In this document: positions 36,023-42,859 of the stretch, in pieces
Numbering within the stretch: position 1 is the first letter of the stretch
How the letters are laid out: each line of letters opens with the position of its first letter
The notes under the pieces: generated by a model
The model's input: the letters and a program-made list of their open reading frames with translations, nothing else
Database searches by the model: none
What the model was told of the DNA's origin: nothing
DNA from: Paenibacillus sp. W2I17
GTDB lineage: Bacteria; Bacillota; Bacilli; Paenibacillales; Paenibacillaceae
Length of the DNA stretch: 64,000 bases
Direction: 5' to 3'
Assembly (NCBI RefSeq): GCF_030815985.1
Contig: NZ_JAUSXM010000001.1
Span: 5,952,001-6,016,000 of the forward strand
Made by a program: the position numbers and the translations under genes

Positions 36023-36579
36023 TGCAAGAGTTAATAGAAAAGCTGAAAGCCGATAAATTAGCATATCAAGCTGAATTAACCAATCGAAAAATGATGTGGT
36101 TGAATGAAGAAGAGAAGTTGAAGGACTTGAAGGAAAGAGTTAAACAGTTAACTTTAACGCATGCTCCAGTGGAAGAATTGGATGTTGTTTATGAAGAAAT
36201 CAATAAACAAGAAGTTATCGTTAATCGGAGAAAAAATGAATATGAATTAATCTCGGAAAATTCCGTTTTTGAATTCTCTTTGCCAATGGATGAAATCATG
36301 AGACAAGCTAAGAATTACGAAGATCAAGAAAAAGCTATTTGTGATTCTATCTTGGAAGAAGTGTTGCAGAAAAAGCAAGAATACCTTGATCTTATCGGGA
36401 AATTAGAAGATCGAGTGTATGATATGCATAAGCAAAAGAAGGCAATGAATATTCAGTTGAATCATGTAAATGGCTCGGTACTACAATTGCCTGATTTATG
36501 GAGTATGTATAACCAAAAAGCTTCTTTCAAAACTTTAACAATTCCTGTGCTTCCGATAAAACATAGAGAAGTATGGTAA
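36022..36579 (+). CDS. Coiled-coil protein of unknown function
   Basis: A 185-residue protein, mostly long charged helices (residues 1 to 75 and 95 to 150) with hydrophobic heptads, and a short C-terminal non-helical part (LTIPVLPIKHREVW). Not recognised. It starts at the stop of the preceding gene and is followed after 14 bases by the next start, so it belongs to a small operon of phage-like genes. A scaffold-like or accessory role is a guess and is not claimed. Confidence 0.65.
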   Translation: MQELIEKLKADKLAYQAELTNRKMMWLNEEEKLKDLKERVKQLTLTHAPVEELDVVYEEINKQEVIVNRRKNEYELISENSVFEFSLPMDEIMRQAKNYEDQEKAICDSILEEVLQKKQEYLDLIGKLEDRVYDMHKQKKAMNIQLNHVNGSVLQLPDLWSMYNQKASFKTLTIPVLPIKHREVW

Positions 36580-36593
36580 GGGAGGAATATAAA

Positions 36594-36809
36594 ATGAAGA
36601 ATAAAGAAAATTCAGGTGTATTTGCAAGCTTATTTAAGCAAGAAGCACCGATTGAAGATAAATCAAAGTCAATTGATATGGAAGCAATTGCTGATAACAT
36701 TGCAGAAGGAGTGCTTAATATTATTAATTCAAAGAAGAATGACGAAAAGGTTGAAATCAAGAAAGAAGAAGGTAACGTATTTACAAGTTTATTCAAGGGA
36801 ATTGAATAG
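36594..36809 (+). CDS. Small protein with duplicated ASLFK/TSLFK motif
   Basis: A 71-residue protein. NSGVFASLFKQE near the N-terminus and GNVFTSLFKGIE at the C-terminus form an internal repeat around a helical acidic/basic centre. GGGAGGAA lies 8 bases before ATG 36594. The duplicated short hydrophobic motif suggests two identical docking peptides. The family is not recognised. Confidence 0.6.
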   Translation: MKNKENSGVFASLFKQEAPIEDKSKSIDMEAIADNIAEGVLNIINSKKNDEKVEIKKEEGNVFTSLFKGIE

Positions 36810-36872
36810 TTAAAAAAGCGGACAAGCACTTATATAGCACATATAAGAGTTGAACAATAGAAATCAAAAGCC

Positions 36873-36928
36873 AAGCTACACGAGATGAGCAAGGGAAAAT
36901 CCTAAACTCAGACCGTGTAGCTTTTTTG
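36873..36928 (+). terminator. Hairpin with T run before the HGG-motif gene
   Basis: AAGCTACACG (36873-36882) pairs perfectly with CGTGTAGCTT (36914-36923) over a 31-base loop, then TTTT. It ends the upstream small operon or attenuates the next gene, whose ribosome binding site follows within 13 bases. Confidence 0.65.
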
Positions 36929-36946
36929 TGGTAAGGAGGAAAGAAA

Positions 36947-37630
36947 GTGATCGACCAAAATAAAGTTGCATGGACGACTGGAGAACCGGACAAGCGAAAA
37001 GATATTCCAGGGTTGAAGAATGCTCGTGTATGTTCTGCAGTAAGCAGACGAACGGGAAATCCGTGTAAAGCAAAAGCGATGTCCAATGGTAAGTGTCAAC
37101 ATCATGGAGGGAAGACCAATCCGGAGGCTATTTCAGCGGCTATGATAGGAAACGAAAATCAAGTAAAAACCCATGCACATCAACGATTAGTGCAAGGTGC
37201 ATTTAAAGGTGATGAACTTGAATATATCGATAACGAAGAAAATCTTTCACCTTTGGAATCAGCGTATTCAAACAGGAAAATCTTGTTCGTTCGTTTGTTG
37301 CGCATGCAAAGGCGATATGACTTATTACAAGAGAAGTATGGGGAAGACGGTCTGAAGCTTGTTACGATCGAAACAGAACGCGGTACAAGTTCTTCGAAGT
37401 ATAAGCGCACAAACACAATCAAGGAAGTGCGCTCTGATTTCACAGGACAAATACTTGCACTTGAATCCGAAATGTCGAAAGTTCAAGGACAAATAATTAA
37501 ACAAGATAATACAATTGCCCAATTAGAAGAACAAAATGGAACACCGGAAGATACAAGCGGAGCGGATAAATTCATTGAAGCGTTAAATAGGGCAGCGGCT
37601 GCAATAAGATGGGAAAATGAAGGAGAATGA
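36947..37630 (+). CDS. HGG-motif protein, possible small-terminase-like DNA-binding protein
   Basis: A 227-residue protein. The N-terminal region has C-x(11)-C, KAMSNGKCQHHGGKTNPEA, the HGG-type motif found in phage-associated DNA-binding proteins (RTGNPCKAKAM just before it). The rest is helical with a coiled coil near residues 150 to 195. GTG 36947 follows GTAAGGAGGAAAG. No large terminase gene is in the element, so a packaging role would depend on a helper phage. That reading is inference; a general DNA-binding role is equally possible. Confidence 0.65.
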   Translation: MIDQNKVAWTTGEPDKRKDIPGLKNARVCSAVSRRTGNPCKAKAMSNGKCQHHGGKTNPEAISAAMIGNENQVKTHAHQRLVQGAFKGDELEYIDNEENLSPLESAYSNRKILFVRLLRMQRRYDLLQEKYGEDGLKLVTIETERGTSSSKYKRTNTIKEVRSDFTGQILALESEMSKVQGQIIKQDNTIAQLEEQNGTPEDTSGADKFIEALNRAAAAIRWENEGE

Positions 37631-37872
37631 ATAATATGGAATATACAGAAACCTTGATTGATTCTGCAGTAATAAAGATTAGGTGTGCTCAACGTCGAAC
37701 CATGAAGAAGATAAGTGAATTGGATAAGGAAGGATTACATAACCTTCCACAAATCATGGAGCATGAAGAAGAAATGAATACACTTCACAATTCAATGTTA
37801 TGGCTTCTTGAAAAGAAATTCGAATTGGATCGGTCAAAGAAAGTAATTAATTTTATAATATCGAATGTATAA
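37627..37872 (+). CDS. Small helical protein of unknown function
   Basis: An 81-residue helical protein (KIRCAQRRTMKKISELDKEG, then LPQIMEHEEEMNTLHNSMLW). It overlaps the previous stop by ATGA, and an in-frame ATG at 37636 is an alternative start. It is followed by a strong terminator, closing the unit. The family is not recognised. Confidence 0.6.
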   Translation: MNNMEYTETLIDSAVIKIRCAQRRTMKKISELDKEGLHNLPQIMEHEEEMNTLHNSMLWLLEKKFELDRSKKVINFIISNV

Positions 37873-37876
37873 TCAC

Positions 37877-37925
37877 GGCATGCCGTCCTAATTGACATAT
37901 TAGCGACTGCATGCCTTCTTTTTTA
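37877..37925 (+). terminator. Terminator in the middle of the element
   Basis: GGCATGC (37877-37883) pairs with GCATGCC (37909-37915), followed by TTCTTTTTTATT. Confidence 0.75.
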
Positions 37926-37939
37926 TTATGAGAATTGTT

Positions 37940-37971
37940 GAATCGAACACAATGGCTATTTTGTTCGATTC
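37940..37971. promoter_or_regulatory. Recombination-site-like inverted repeat
   Basis: GAATCGAACACAA and TTTTGTTCGATTC are 13-bp arms with 12 complementary positions around a 6-base centre (TGGCTA). Two inverted arms with a 6 to 8 base spacer is the layout of tyrosine-recombinase core sites such as dif. It lies 140 bases before the tyrosine recombinase gene. Its function as a crossover site is inference. Confidence 0.55.
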
Positions 37972-38047
37972 GTATAAATGACGTAAAGCCTTGATACATC
38001 AACGTTTTTTGAATTAGCGATAAATTAAAATGACCTCTACACAAAAT

Positions 38048-38090
38048 GAATCGAACATAATATAATGAATTTATAAATTAAGTTCGATTC
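38048..38090. promoter_or_regulatory. Second GAATCGAAC inverted repeat over a promoter
   Basis: GAATCGAACATAA (38048-38060) and TTAAGTTCGATTC (38078-38090) are complementary at 12 of 13 positions but 17 bases apart. A TATAAT box (38061-38066) sits between them and the gene's ribosome binding site AAAGGAGG follows at once. The wider spacing suits an operator by which the recombinase represses its own gene. Confidence 0.55.
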
Positions 38091-38109
38091 AAAGGAGGAC
38101 GATAAGACG

Positions 38110-38676
38110 ATGGAATTTGTTGAACCTATCCGAGATAAGAAGAAGATTGAAGCAATGAAGAAGGTGTTAAAAGGATCAAACATGAGGGATTATTGCTTGT
38201 TCGTATTGGGCATTAATTCTGGGTTGAGAATAAGCGATATTTTGAATCTAAGGATTGATGATGTGATAGATGTTAATCGCAAGTTGAAAGAACGAATCAT
38301 AATCAAAGAGAAGAAAACAGGAAAGCCCAAAGATTTTCCTATCAATGAATCGACGGGTAAAGCGATTCGTGAATATTTAGACACCCGATTGAATTACCAA
38401 ATGGATGAACCGCTGTTCATCAGTCGCAAGAAAGGTGCTCCATTGCAAAGAACAACAGCATGGACAATATTAAATGAAACGGCTGAAATGGTTGGAATTA
38501 AAAACATCGGAACGCACACTTTACGAAAAACATTCGGGTATCACTATTACAAAGAAACAAAGGATGTAGCAATGCTTCAAAAAATCTTCAATCATTCAGC
38601 GCCAAGTATCACATTACGTTACATCGGAATAAGCCGAGATGAACAAGATGAAGCATACCTAAACTTCAACTTATAA
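38110..38676 (+). CDS. Small tyrosine recombinase / integrase
   Basis: A 188-residue tyrosine recombinase that is essentially a catalytic domain only. The catalytic set is visible: Arg in GLRISDILNL, Lys in KKTGKP, HTLRKTFG, His in IFNHSAPS and the Tyr nucleophile in TLRYIGIS. It lacks the usual N-terminal core-binding domain seen in 300-residue integrases. It is preceded by two GAATCGAAC inverted repeats. It probably resolves multimers or drives a local rearrangement; integration into gerE is better explained by the serine recombinase. Confidence 0.85.
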   Translation: MEFVEPIRDKKKIEAMKKVLKGSNMRDYCLFVLGINSGLRISDILNLRIDDVIDVNRKLKERIIIKEKKTGKPKDFPINESTGKAIREYLDTRLNYQMDEPLFISRKKGAPLQRTTAWTILNETAEMVGIKNIGTHTLRKTFGYHYYKETKDVAMLQKIFNHSAPSITLRYIGISRDEQDEAYLNFNL

Positions 38677-38727
38677 AAACTTCATGAACCCTTAAAAAAA
38701 CTTTAAAACCCTTGGAGGATGATTTTT

Positions 38728-38937
38728 ATGACGAAACGTGAAATCCGAGATTACGCAAGAACGCTGTATCAATTAGCTAAGTTGACCGCCAAGAAGGATC
38801 GACAACAATCCATCGAATACGCAAAGCAAGCAATGGAGGAAGTCGTAGATCAATTAGAAACCAATAAAAAAGCGGTTGAATTGTACAAGAAGGCCGAAGA
38901 GATTTACAAAATGAAATCAAAGCAGATGACTGCATAA
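38728..38937 (+). CDS. Small helical protein of unknown function
   Basis: A 69-residue charged helical protein (MTKREIRDYARTLYQLAKL, then KKAVELYKKAEEIYKMK). TTGGAGGATG gives correct spacing to ATG 38728, whereas the in-frame ATG at 38719 overlaps the site. It is followed directly by a terminator. The family is not recognised. Confidence 0.62.
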   Translation: MTKREIRDYARTLYQLAKLTAKKDRQQSIEYAKQAMEEVVDQLETNKKAVELYKKAEEIYKMKSKQMTA

Positions 38938-38950
38938 TGCAATCTAACTA

Positions 38951-38985
38951 TCCCTTGAAGGTTAATCCTTCAGGGGATTTTTTAT
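38951..38985 (+). terminator. Terminator after the 69-residue gene
   Basis: TCCCTTGAAGG pairs with CCTTCAGGGGA around TTAAT, followed by TTTTTTA. Confidence 0.85.
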
Positions 38986-38994
38986 TAATGTAAT

Positions 38995-39160
38995 AAAAGA
39001 GCTCATGTAAGAAGGTCATAGCGTATCGGGAAACGTTGTAGCTTCGTAGCTATGACGTTTTTTTGTTGATTGAATAGGAAAGGTTGTTGAAAGCCTTCGA
39101 CCCGCTAAATTCAAAGCTAAGCGTATGACGAGTACGCTTAAAATAACGTGCTCTTTTTTT
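38995..39160 (+). ncRNA. Candidate structured RNA upstream of the replication-type gene
   Basis: An outer stem AAAAGAGC (38996-39003) / GCTCTTTT (39150-39157) encloses an inner stem GTCATAGC (39015-39022) / GCTATGAC (39049-39056) with a T run, and a perfect hairpin AAGCGTA/TACGCTT (39119-39139). It ends in TTTTTTT. There is no open frame. It could be a leader RNA, a copy-number control RNA or two nested terminators. No known RNA family is recognised. Confidence 0.4.
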
Positions 39161-39256
39161 ATATGAATTTATACAAGTATGCCTAATCATTTTCTTCCTT
39201 CTATTTAACTTGATTAATAGATGACACATTACGAGAAAGTTAGGAAGCGATATTCA

Positions 39257-40069
39257 ATGAATAAAAGAATTGAAAGAATGCAAGGTACAAGCATATCAGA
39301 ATCACAAATGGTTACAGTTAAAACAATGCGAGATTATGTTGAAGTGACTGCAGTTGATAAAGCAAATACAGGATTCAGTAAGAATAAGAAGATATCTAAA
39401 ACGGAATACGTTAATACGGAAACAGGTGAAATTCATCAATATAAAACAAGTTCCGAAAAAGGTAAAAGCAAGATTAGTGCAAGGAAATCTACAAATATGA
39501 TCAATGACTTGATTCACACTAACTTTCAAGCAAGGAAAAATGAATGGTCTATCGTATTAACTTATGCTGAACACATGACATGTCCTATGCAACTATATGA
39601 AGATTTTGAAAAGTTTTGGAAGAAGGTCAAATACAAATATGGTAAAAACATCGATTACATTTCAATTGCTGAACCACATGAAAGCGGATCATGGCATTTG
39701 CATGTGCTGATAAGGTTCAATGACAAAGAAGAAATCCCTATCAAACCGAGTGATATAAATTATCTTTGGGTGAAGGGTCATGTTTCAATAAAGGAGATTT
39801 ATGACGTTCCAGGATTAGCGGGATACCTTTCAAAGGGAGAAAGACTTATGCATTATCCTCCCGGAATGAATATGTACAGAGCAAGCAGGGGAATTAAAAA
39901 ACCGAAGAAGGAAAAAGTTCCTTATGGTCAACTAAAAGAAAGAATCAAGGATGCGACCCTCGATTCTCCTTCATTTACGCTCAACATATATGATGATGAA
40001 CGCTTGGTGAATAAAATTAGTAAGGAAAAGTATATCATGAAACAAAAATCGAGAATAGTTGGAAGTTAA
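39257..40069 (+). CDS. HUH-type rolling-circle replication initiator-like protein
   Basis: Probable single-strand nicking/replication protein, about 270 to 282 residues. The HUH motif appears as GSWHLHVLIRF and the downstream Tyr motif as GLAGYLSKG (Tyr, then Lys three residues later), the catalytic layout of rolling-circle Rep proteins. An earlier in-frame ATG at 39221 would add 12 residues but has no ribosome binding site, while AGGAAG precedes 39257. It would let the excised circle replicate. It could instead be a relaxase-like mobilisation protein. Confidence 0.72.
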   Translation: MNKRIERMQGTSISESQMVTVKTMRDYVEVTAVDKANTGFSKNKKISKTEYVNTETGEIHQYKTSSEKGKSKISARKSTNMINDLIHTNFQARKNEWSIVLTYAEHMTCPMQLYEDFEKFWKKVKYKYGKNIDYISIAEPHESGSWHLHVLIRFNDKEEIPIKPSDINYLWVKGHVSIKEIYDVPGLAGYLSKGERLMHYPPGMNMYRASRGIKKPKKEKVPYGQLKERIKDATLDSPSFTLNIYDDERLVNKISKEKYIMKQKSRIVGS

Positions 40070-40116
40070 TCCTCCGTCCATCTTTTTAATGAATATATAA
40101 TGATTATTTTATTTTT

Positions 40117-40148
40117 GGACGCACTTAAAAATTTGCGTTCATTTTTTA
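40117..40148 (+). terminator. Terminator after the HUH gene
   Basis: GGACGCA (40117-40123) pairs with TGCGTTC (40134-40140), followed by ATTTTTT. Confidence 0.8.
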
Positions 40149-40149
40149 T

Positions 40150-40189
40150 ATGTCAGTCAAACATCATGAAAGGATGAAGTGACTGACAT
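40150..40189 (+). promoter_or_regulatory. Inverted repeat enclosing the ribosome binding site
   Basis: ATGTCAGTCA (40150-40159) and TGACTGACAT (40180-40189) are perfectly complementary. The 20-base loop holds AAAGGATGAAG, the ribosome binding site of the next gene, and the right arm contains the first two bases of its ATG. In RNA this hairpin could gate translation; in DNA it could be an operator. Confidence 0.55.
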
Positions 40190-40481
40190 GAATTCGTCGT
40201 GTACAACTGATCCAAGATTAATTAGTAATGGGACAATTTTAGGTGCTCATATGAATGAATATGGGGTGAAGCCTATGCATAAGAAAAAGGGGTTTTACAT
40301 TCGTTATCACCAAGTTGAAGGTGATTTGCAAAGTGTTATATCCGAACTTGCACAGGAAAAGGTCTTGTCTGTTCTTAATAATAGTATATATAATCCTACT
40401 ATTCCATTTTATGACAAACATATTACAGTAGGAGATGTGAACGATGCAAAGAGCGGCAATCTACGTAAGGGTATCAAGTAA
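40188..40481 (+). CDS. Small protein preceding the serine recombinase, possible directionality factor
   Basis: A 97-residue protein, not recognised (opens MNSSCTTDPRLISNGTI; middle KKKGFYIRYHQVEGDLQSV). It overlaps the recombinase start by 38 bases and is thus co-expressed with it. ATG 40188 fits AAAGGATG with 11-base spacing. Large serine recombinases need a small partner to reverse direction (SprB for SprA in SP-beta). Position makes this gene a candidate, but sequence alone does not show it. Confidence 0.6.
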   Translation: MNSSCTTDPRLISNGTILGAHMNEYGVKPMHKKKGFYIRYHQVEGDLQSVISELAQEKVLSVLNNSIYNPTIPFYDKHITVGDVNDAKSGNLRKGIK

Positions 40482-42015
40482 GAAAGAATCTCAAAAGGAT
40501 TCTCCGGAGCACCAAGAGTCATTATGTCGTTCATTTTGTCAAGAAAATGAGCTCGAAATCGTAAAGGTTTATAAAGATCAAGATTCCGGTACTTCGATTG
40601 TAGGAAGACCTGATGTTCAACGAATGATTGAAGACGCAGAAAATGGAGAGTTCGACGCTGTAATATTTGCATCGTTGTCGAGGTTTTCAAGGGATTCTTT
40701 TGATGCGTTGCTCTTAAAGCGTACGTTTCATGGTGCTTTGAGAAAACGATTGGTATCAATAGAAGATTTATACGACACTGCAAAAGGCGATAACGATTTA
40801 ATGTTTAATGTTGTGTCAGCAGTCAATCAAAAGATGAGCGAACAGACAAGTACGGCCTCGCGAAGAGGGATTCAACAGTCGGCATTAAAGGGGAATTTTA
40901 CTGGTTCATTTGCGCCATATGGATACGAAAAGGCCAATATAGATGGACGCAAAACACTTGTAATTGATCAAGAAGCGGCAGAGGTTGTAAAGATGATTTT
41001 TGATCTATATGTAAATCGCAAAATGGGGGAGAAAGCTATTGTGAATTATTTGAATTCTCCTGAGGTTGCGATACCTTCGCCAAGGCAAAAGGGAGCTTGG
41101 GGGATAACTACTATTCAAAGGATTTTACAAAATGAAGTTTATATGGGGTTTAACGTGTTCAGCAAATATAAAAAAATAATTCATTACGATGACCATAAAA
41201 ATCTTCAAGATCGTAGAAAGAAGATGGTTCAACAAGACAAGGAAAAGTGGTTAAGAACTGATTTCAAAACTCATGAGGCTATCATAGAGGAAGATTTGTT
41301 TAATCGAGTAAAGGAAGTTCGGCGTTTGCGAAGTGGCGGTACACGAGGAAGCCACAAACAGCCTGTTAATGTTTTTCGAAAGATTATCTTTTGCAAGCAT
41401 TGTGGTTCCGCTATGGTTACAATGAGTTCCAAGATGAGAGGGAAAAAATATCAGTATCTTATGTGTTCCAGAAGACGTAGGACAGGTGTAACTGGTTGTG
41501 AAAATGGTAAATGGGTTCCTTATCAAGAAATGAGAGATGAATTGATTGCATGGGTAGGTAAGAAGATCAGCGAACAGTTGAACGTTGACTCATACACAGA
41601 TTCAGTTATCAATCAATTGAAGTCACAAGAGAACAAGAAAAAGAATTCGGAAAATGAAATCAAGAAGATTCAAAAGCAAATTGAACAAAACAGGGAATTA
41701 TTATTTAAGTTAAGAAAGTTGTACATGCTTGAAGAGTTGGATGATGTCCAATACAAGTATGACAAGGACAAGTACGAGACGAAAATTGCCGAACTTGAAG
41801 AAAAGTTGGAAAAGATTCAAAGTGAATCTATTCAACAAAAAGATTATGAACAAGAACGCTTACGCATACAAGATGCACTAAACGAGTTAATCACATTCAG
41901 TAATTACGAAGAAGTTGAAAAGGTTCGAGCGGTTCTTAGCAAGTTGATCAAGAATATAACCGTTGATTCAGAAGGCAATATTGATGTTTACTCTTTGCTT
42001 GGTAAGCTTGCATAA
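40444..42015 (+). CDS. Large serine recombinase of the gerE element
   Basis: A 523-residue large serine recombinase, similar in build to SpoIVCA/CisA and SprA. The catalytic domain starts AAIYVRVSSKKESQ with the nucleophile Ser at residue 11 or 12 and continues ASLSRFSRD. The recombinase domain spans about 140 to 300 (QSALKGNFTGSFAPYGY). A zinc ribbon uses Cys 317, 320, 341 and 352, and a coiled coil covers about 385 to 470. TAGGAG precedes the ATG. Its stop is 27 bases from the right attachment core, the expected place. It should insert and excise the element at gerE. Confidence 0.93.
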   Translation: MQRAAIYVRVSSKKESQKDSPEHQESLCRSFCQENELEIVKVYKDQDSGTSIVGRPDVQRMIEDAENGEFDAVIFASLSRFSRDSFDALLLKRTFHGALRKRLVSIEDLYDTAKGDNDLMFNVVSAVNQKMSEQTSTASRRGIQQSALKGNFTGSFAPYGYEKANIDGRKTLVIDQEAAEVVKMIFDLYVNRKMGEKAIVNYLNSPEVAIPSPRQKGAWGITTIQRILQNEVYMGFNVFSKYKKIIHYDDHKNLQDRRKKMVQQDKEKWLRTDFKTHEAIIEEDLFNRVKEVRRLRSGGTRGSHKQPVNVFRKIIFCKHCGSAMVTMSSKMRGKKYQYLMCSRRRRTGVTGCENGKWVPYQEMRDELIAWVGKKISEQLNVDSYTDSVINQLKSQENKKKNSENEIKKIQKQIEQNRELLFKLRKLYMLEELDDVQYKYDKDKYETKIAELEEKLEKIQSESIQQKDYEQERLRIQDALNELITFSNYEEVEKVRAVLSKLIKNITVDSEGNIDVYSLLGKLA

Positions 42016-42041
42016 GTCCACCTTGTTTATGACAGTTATAT

Positions 42042-42058
42042 ATATTTCGAATGTGATG
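42042..42058 (+). other. Right attachment site core of the gerE element
   Basis: Second copy of ATATTTCGAATGTGATG. Just inside the element lies TTTATGACA (42026-42034), the exact complement of TGTCATAAA at the other end (32299-32307). When the ends are joined these arms sit symmetrically around the core, with AA (42050-42051) at the centre. Confidence 0.88.
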
Positions 42059-42130
42059 CAGAAACTCAATGTTAAGGGTCGTTCGCAGGCAGTTGTCGAG
42101 CTGATTAAGCTTGGAGAACTGAAGATTTAG
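42059..42130 (+). pseudogene. gerE: gerE, 3' part (codons 52 to 74)
   Basis: Last 23 codons and stop of gerE, starting QKLNVKGRSQAVVELIKLG and ending ELKI. It continues the frame of the 5' part exactly after codon 51. It lacks its own start and is silent until excision. Together the two parts give a 74-residue GerE with the whole HTH. Confidence 0.93.
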
Positions 42131-42155
42131 TTGCGAATTACAGTTAGGATTAAGT

Positions 42156-42218
42156 AGCAGCATGAAAGCCTTTCTCTATTCTTTGTCATGAAGAATGGGG
42201 CAAGGCTTTTTTGCTGCT
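42156..42218 (+). terminator. Terminator of gerE
   Basis: A long stem: AGCAGCA (42156-42162) with TGCTGCT (42212-42218), AAAGCCTT with AAGGCTTT and ATTCTT with AAGAAT. It lies 25 bases after the gerE stop, as expected for the restored gene. Confidence 0.8.
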
Positions 42219-42338
42219 GACTTATAGTTTATAAAATTAACATCAGATTGTGTGTTGTTACAGGATTAAGTCACCCAACCATGGTGTACAAAAATAAGCC
42301 ACGCAACGACAACCATTCAAAGGTTATCATTACATGGC

Positions 42339-42632
42339 TTATGTTGAAAATTGAACATCCATTAATTCAAAGTCAACTTTGCATGAGGTTCCTGAGAAAA
42401 ATTCTTCTACAACCTCAACATCGCTTCTGCTCGTATGAAATACATATAACTCGCGCGTCGGATGGAGCTTGTGCAGTTCTTTATAACCGCTCCAGGCTTC
42501 TTGAGGATTATCATAGTTTTGAATAACAGCTATATCCTCTAGTTGACGGATACGGTTGCTGGAGCTTGCCTTGATTGCTTCCACAAGCACAAAACGATCT
42601 GGGTGTAATTCAGTAATCTCTCCCCATTTCAT
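42339..42632 (-). CDS. Small protein of unknown function
   Basis: A 97-residue protein with alternating strand-like segments (MKWGEITELHPDRFVLVEAI, then ELYVFHTSRSDVEVV). ATG 42632 is preferred since GCGAGGTGA precedes it; a GTG at 42641 overlaps that site. Not recognised by name, though the N-terminal pattern resembles small Bacillota proteins of unknown function. It reads towards the gerE terminator. Confidence 0.65.
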   Translation of the reverse strand: MKWGEITELHPDRFVLVEAIKASSSNRIRQLEDIAVIQNYDNPQEAWSGYKELHKLHPTRELYVFHTSRSDVEVVEEFFSGTSCKVDFELMDVQFST

Positions 42633-42859
42633 CGGCGTCACCTCGCTTGGATAGTCGTATTTTTATTATAGCATAGTCGTTTAAGGATGCAGGAAGTGAG
42701 CGCGTTAATTGTAATTATGTGGTACCTTGTAGTTATCGAGAGACCTATATAGCAACAGGGCGGGGATATGAATATCTCGTTAACCGTTTCGGCCCGAATC
42801 AATGGTTTTGAAAAGACATTTGAATCTTAAACTGCATTGAAAATGAAAGGATGAGCTAA

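Larger units (their letters stand above)
32291..42058 (+). mobile_element. 9,768-bp integrative element inside gerE
   Basis: Excisable element bounded by 17-bp direct repeats, visibly more AT-rich than the flanks. It carries a large serine recombinase at its right end, a frameshifted PHP/ATPase gene, small phage-like genes, a small tyrosine recombinase and an HUH replication-type protein. No capsid, portal, tail or large terminase gene is present, so it is not a complete prophage. Precise excision would rebuild gerE, as for skin (sigK) and SP-beta (spsM) in B. subtilis. Whether excision is timed to sporulation is inferred from the target gene. Confidence 0.92.

Noticed and set aside
37940..38090. 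GAATCGAAC repeats as a CRISPR or iteron array
   Set aside because: Only four copies in two inverted pairs with unequal spacing; no spacer regularity and no cas genes.
40380..40443. Sigma-E or sigma-K promoter directly before the serine recombinase
   Set aside because: CATATTACA resembles a mother-cell -10 box, but no matching -35 lies at the right distance, so I do not claim one.
32291..42058. The element as a complete prophage
   Set aside because: No capsid, portal, large terminase, tail or lysis genes are present.
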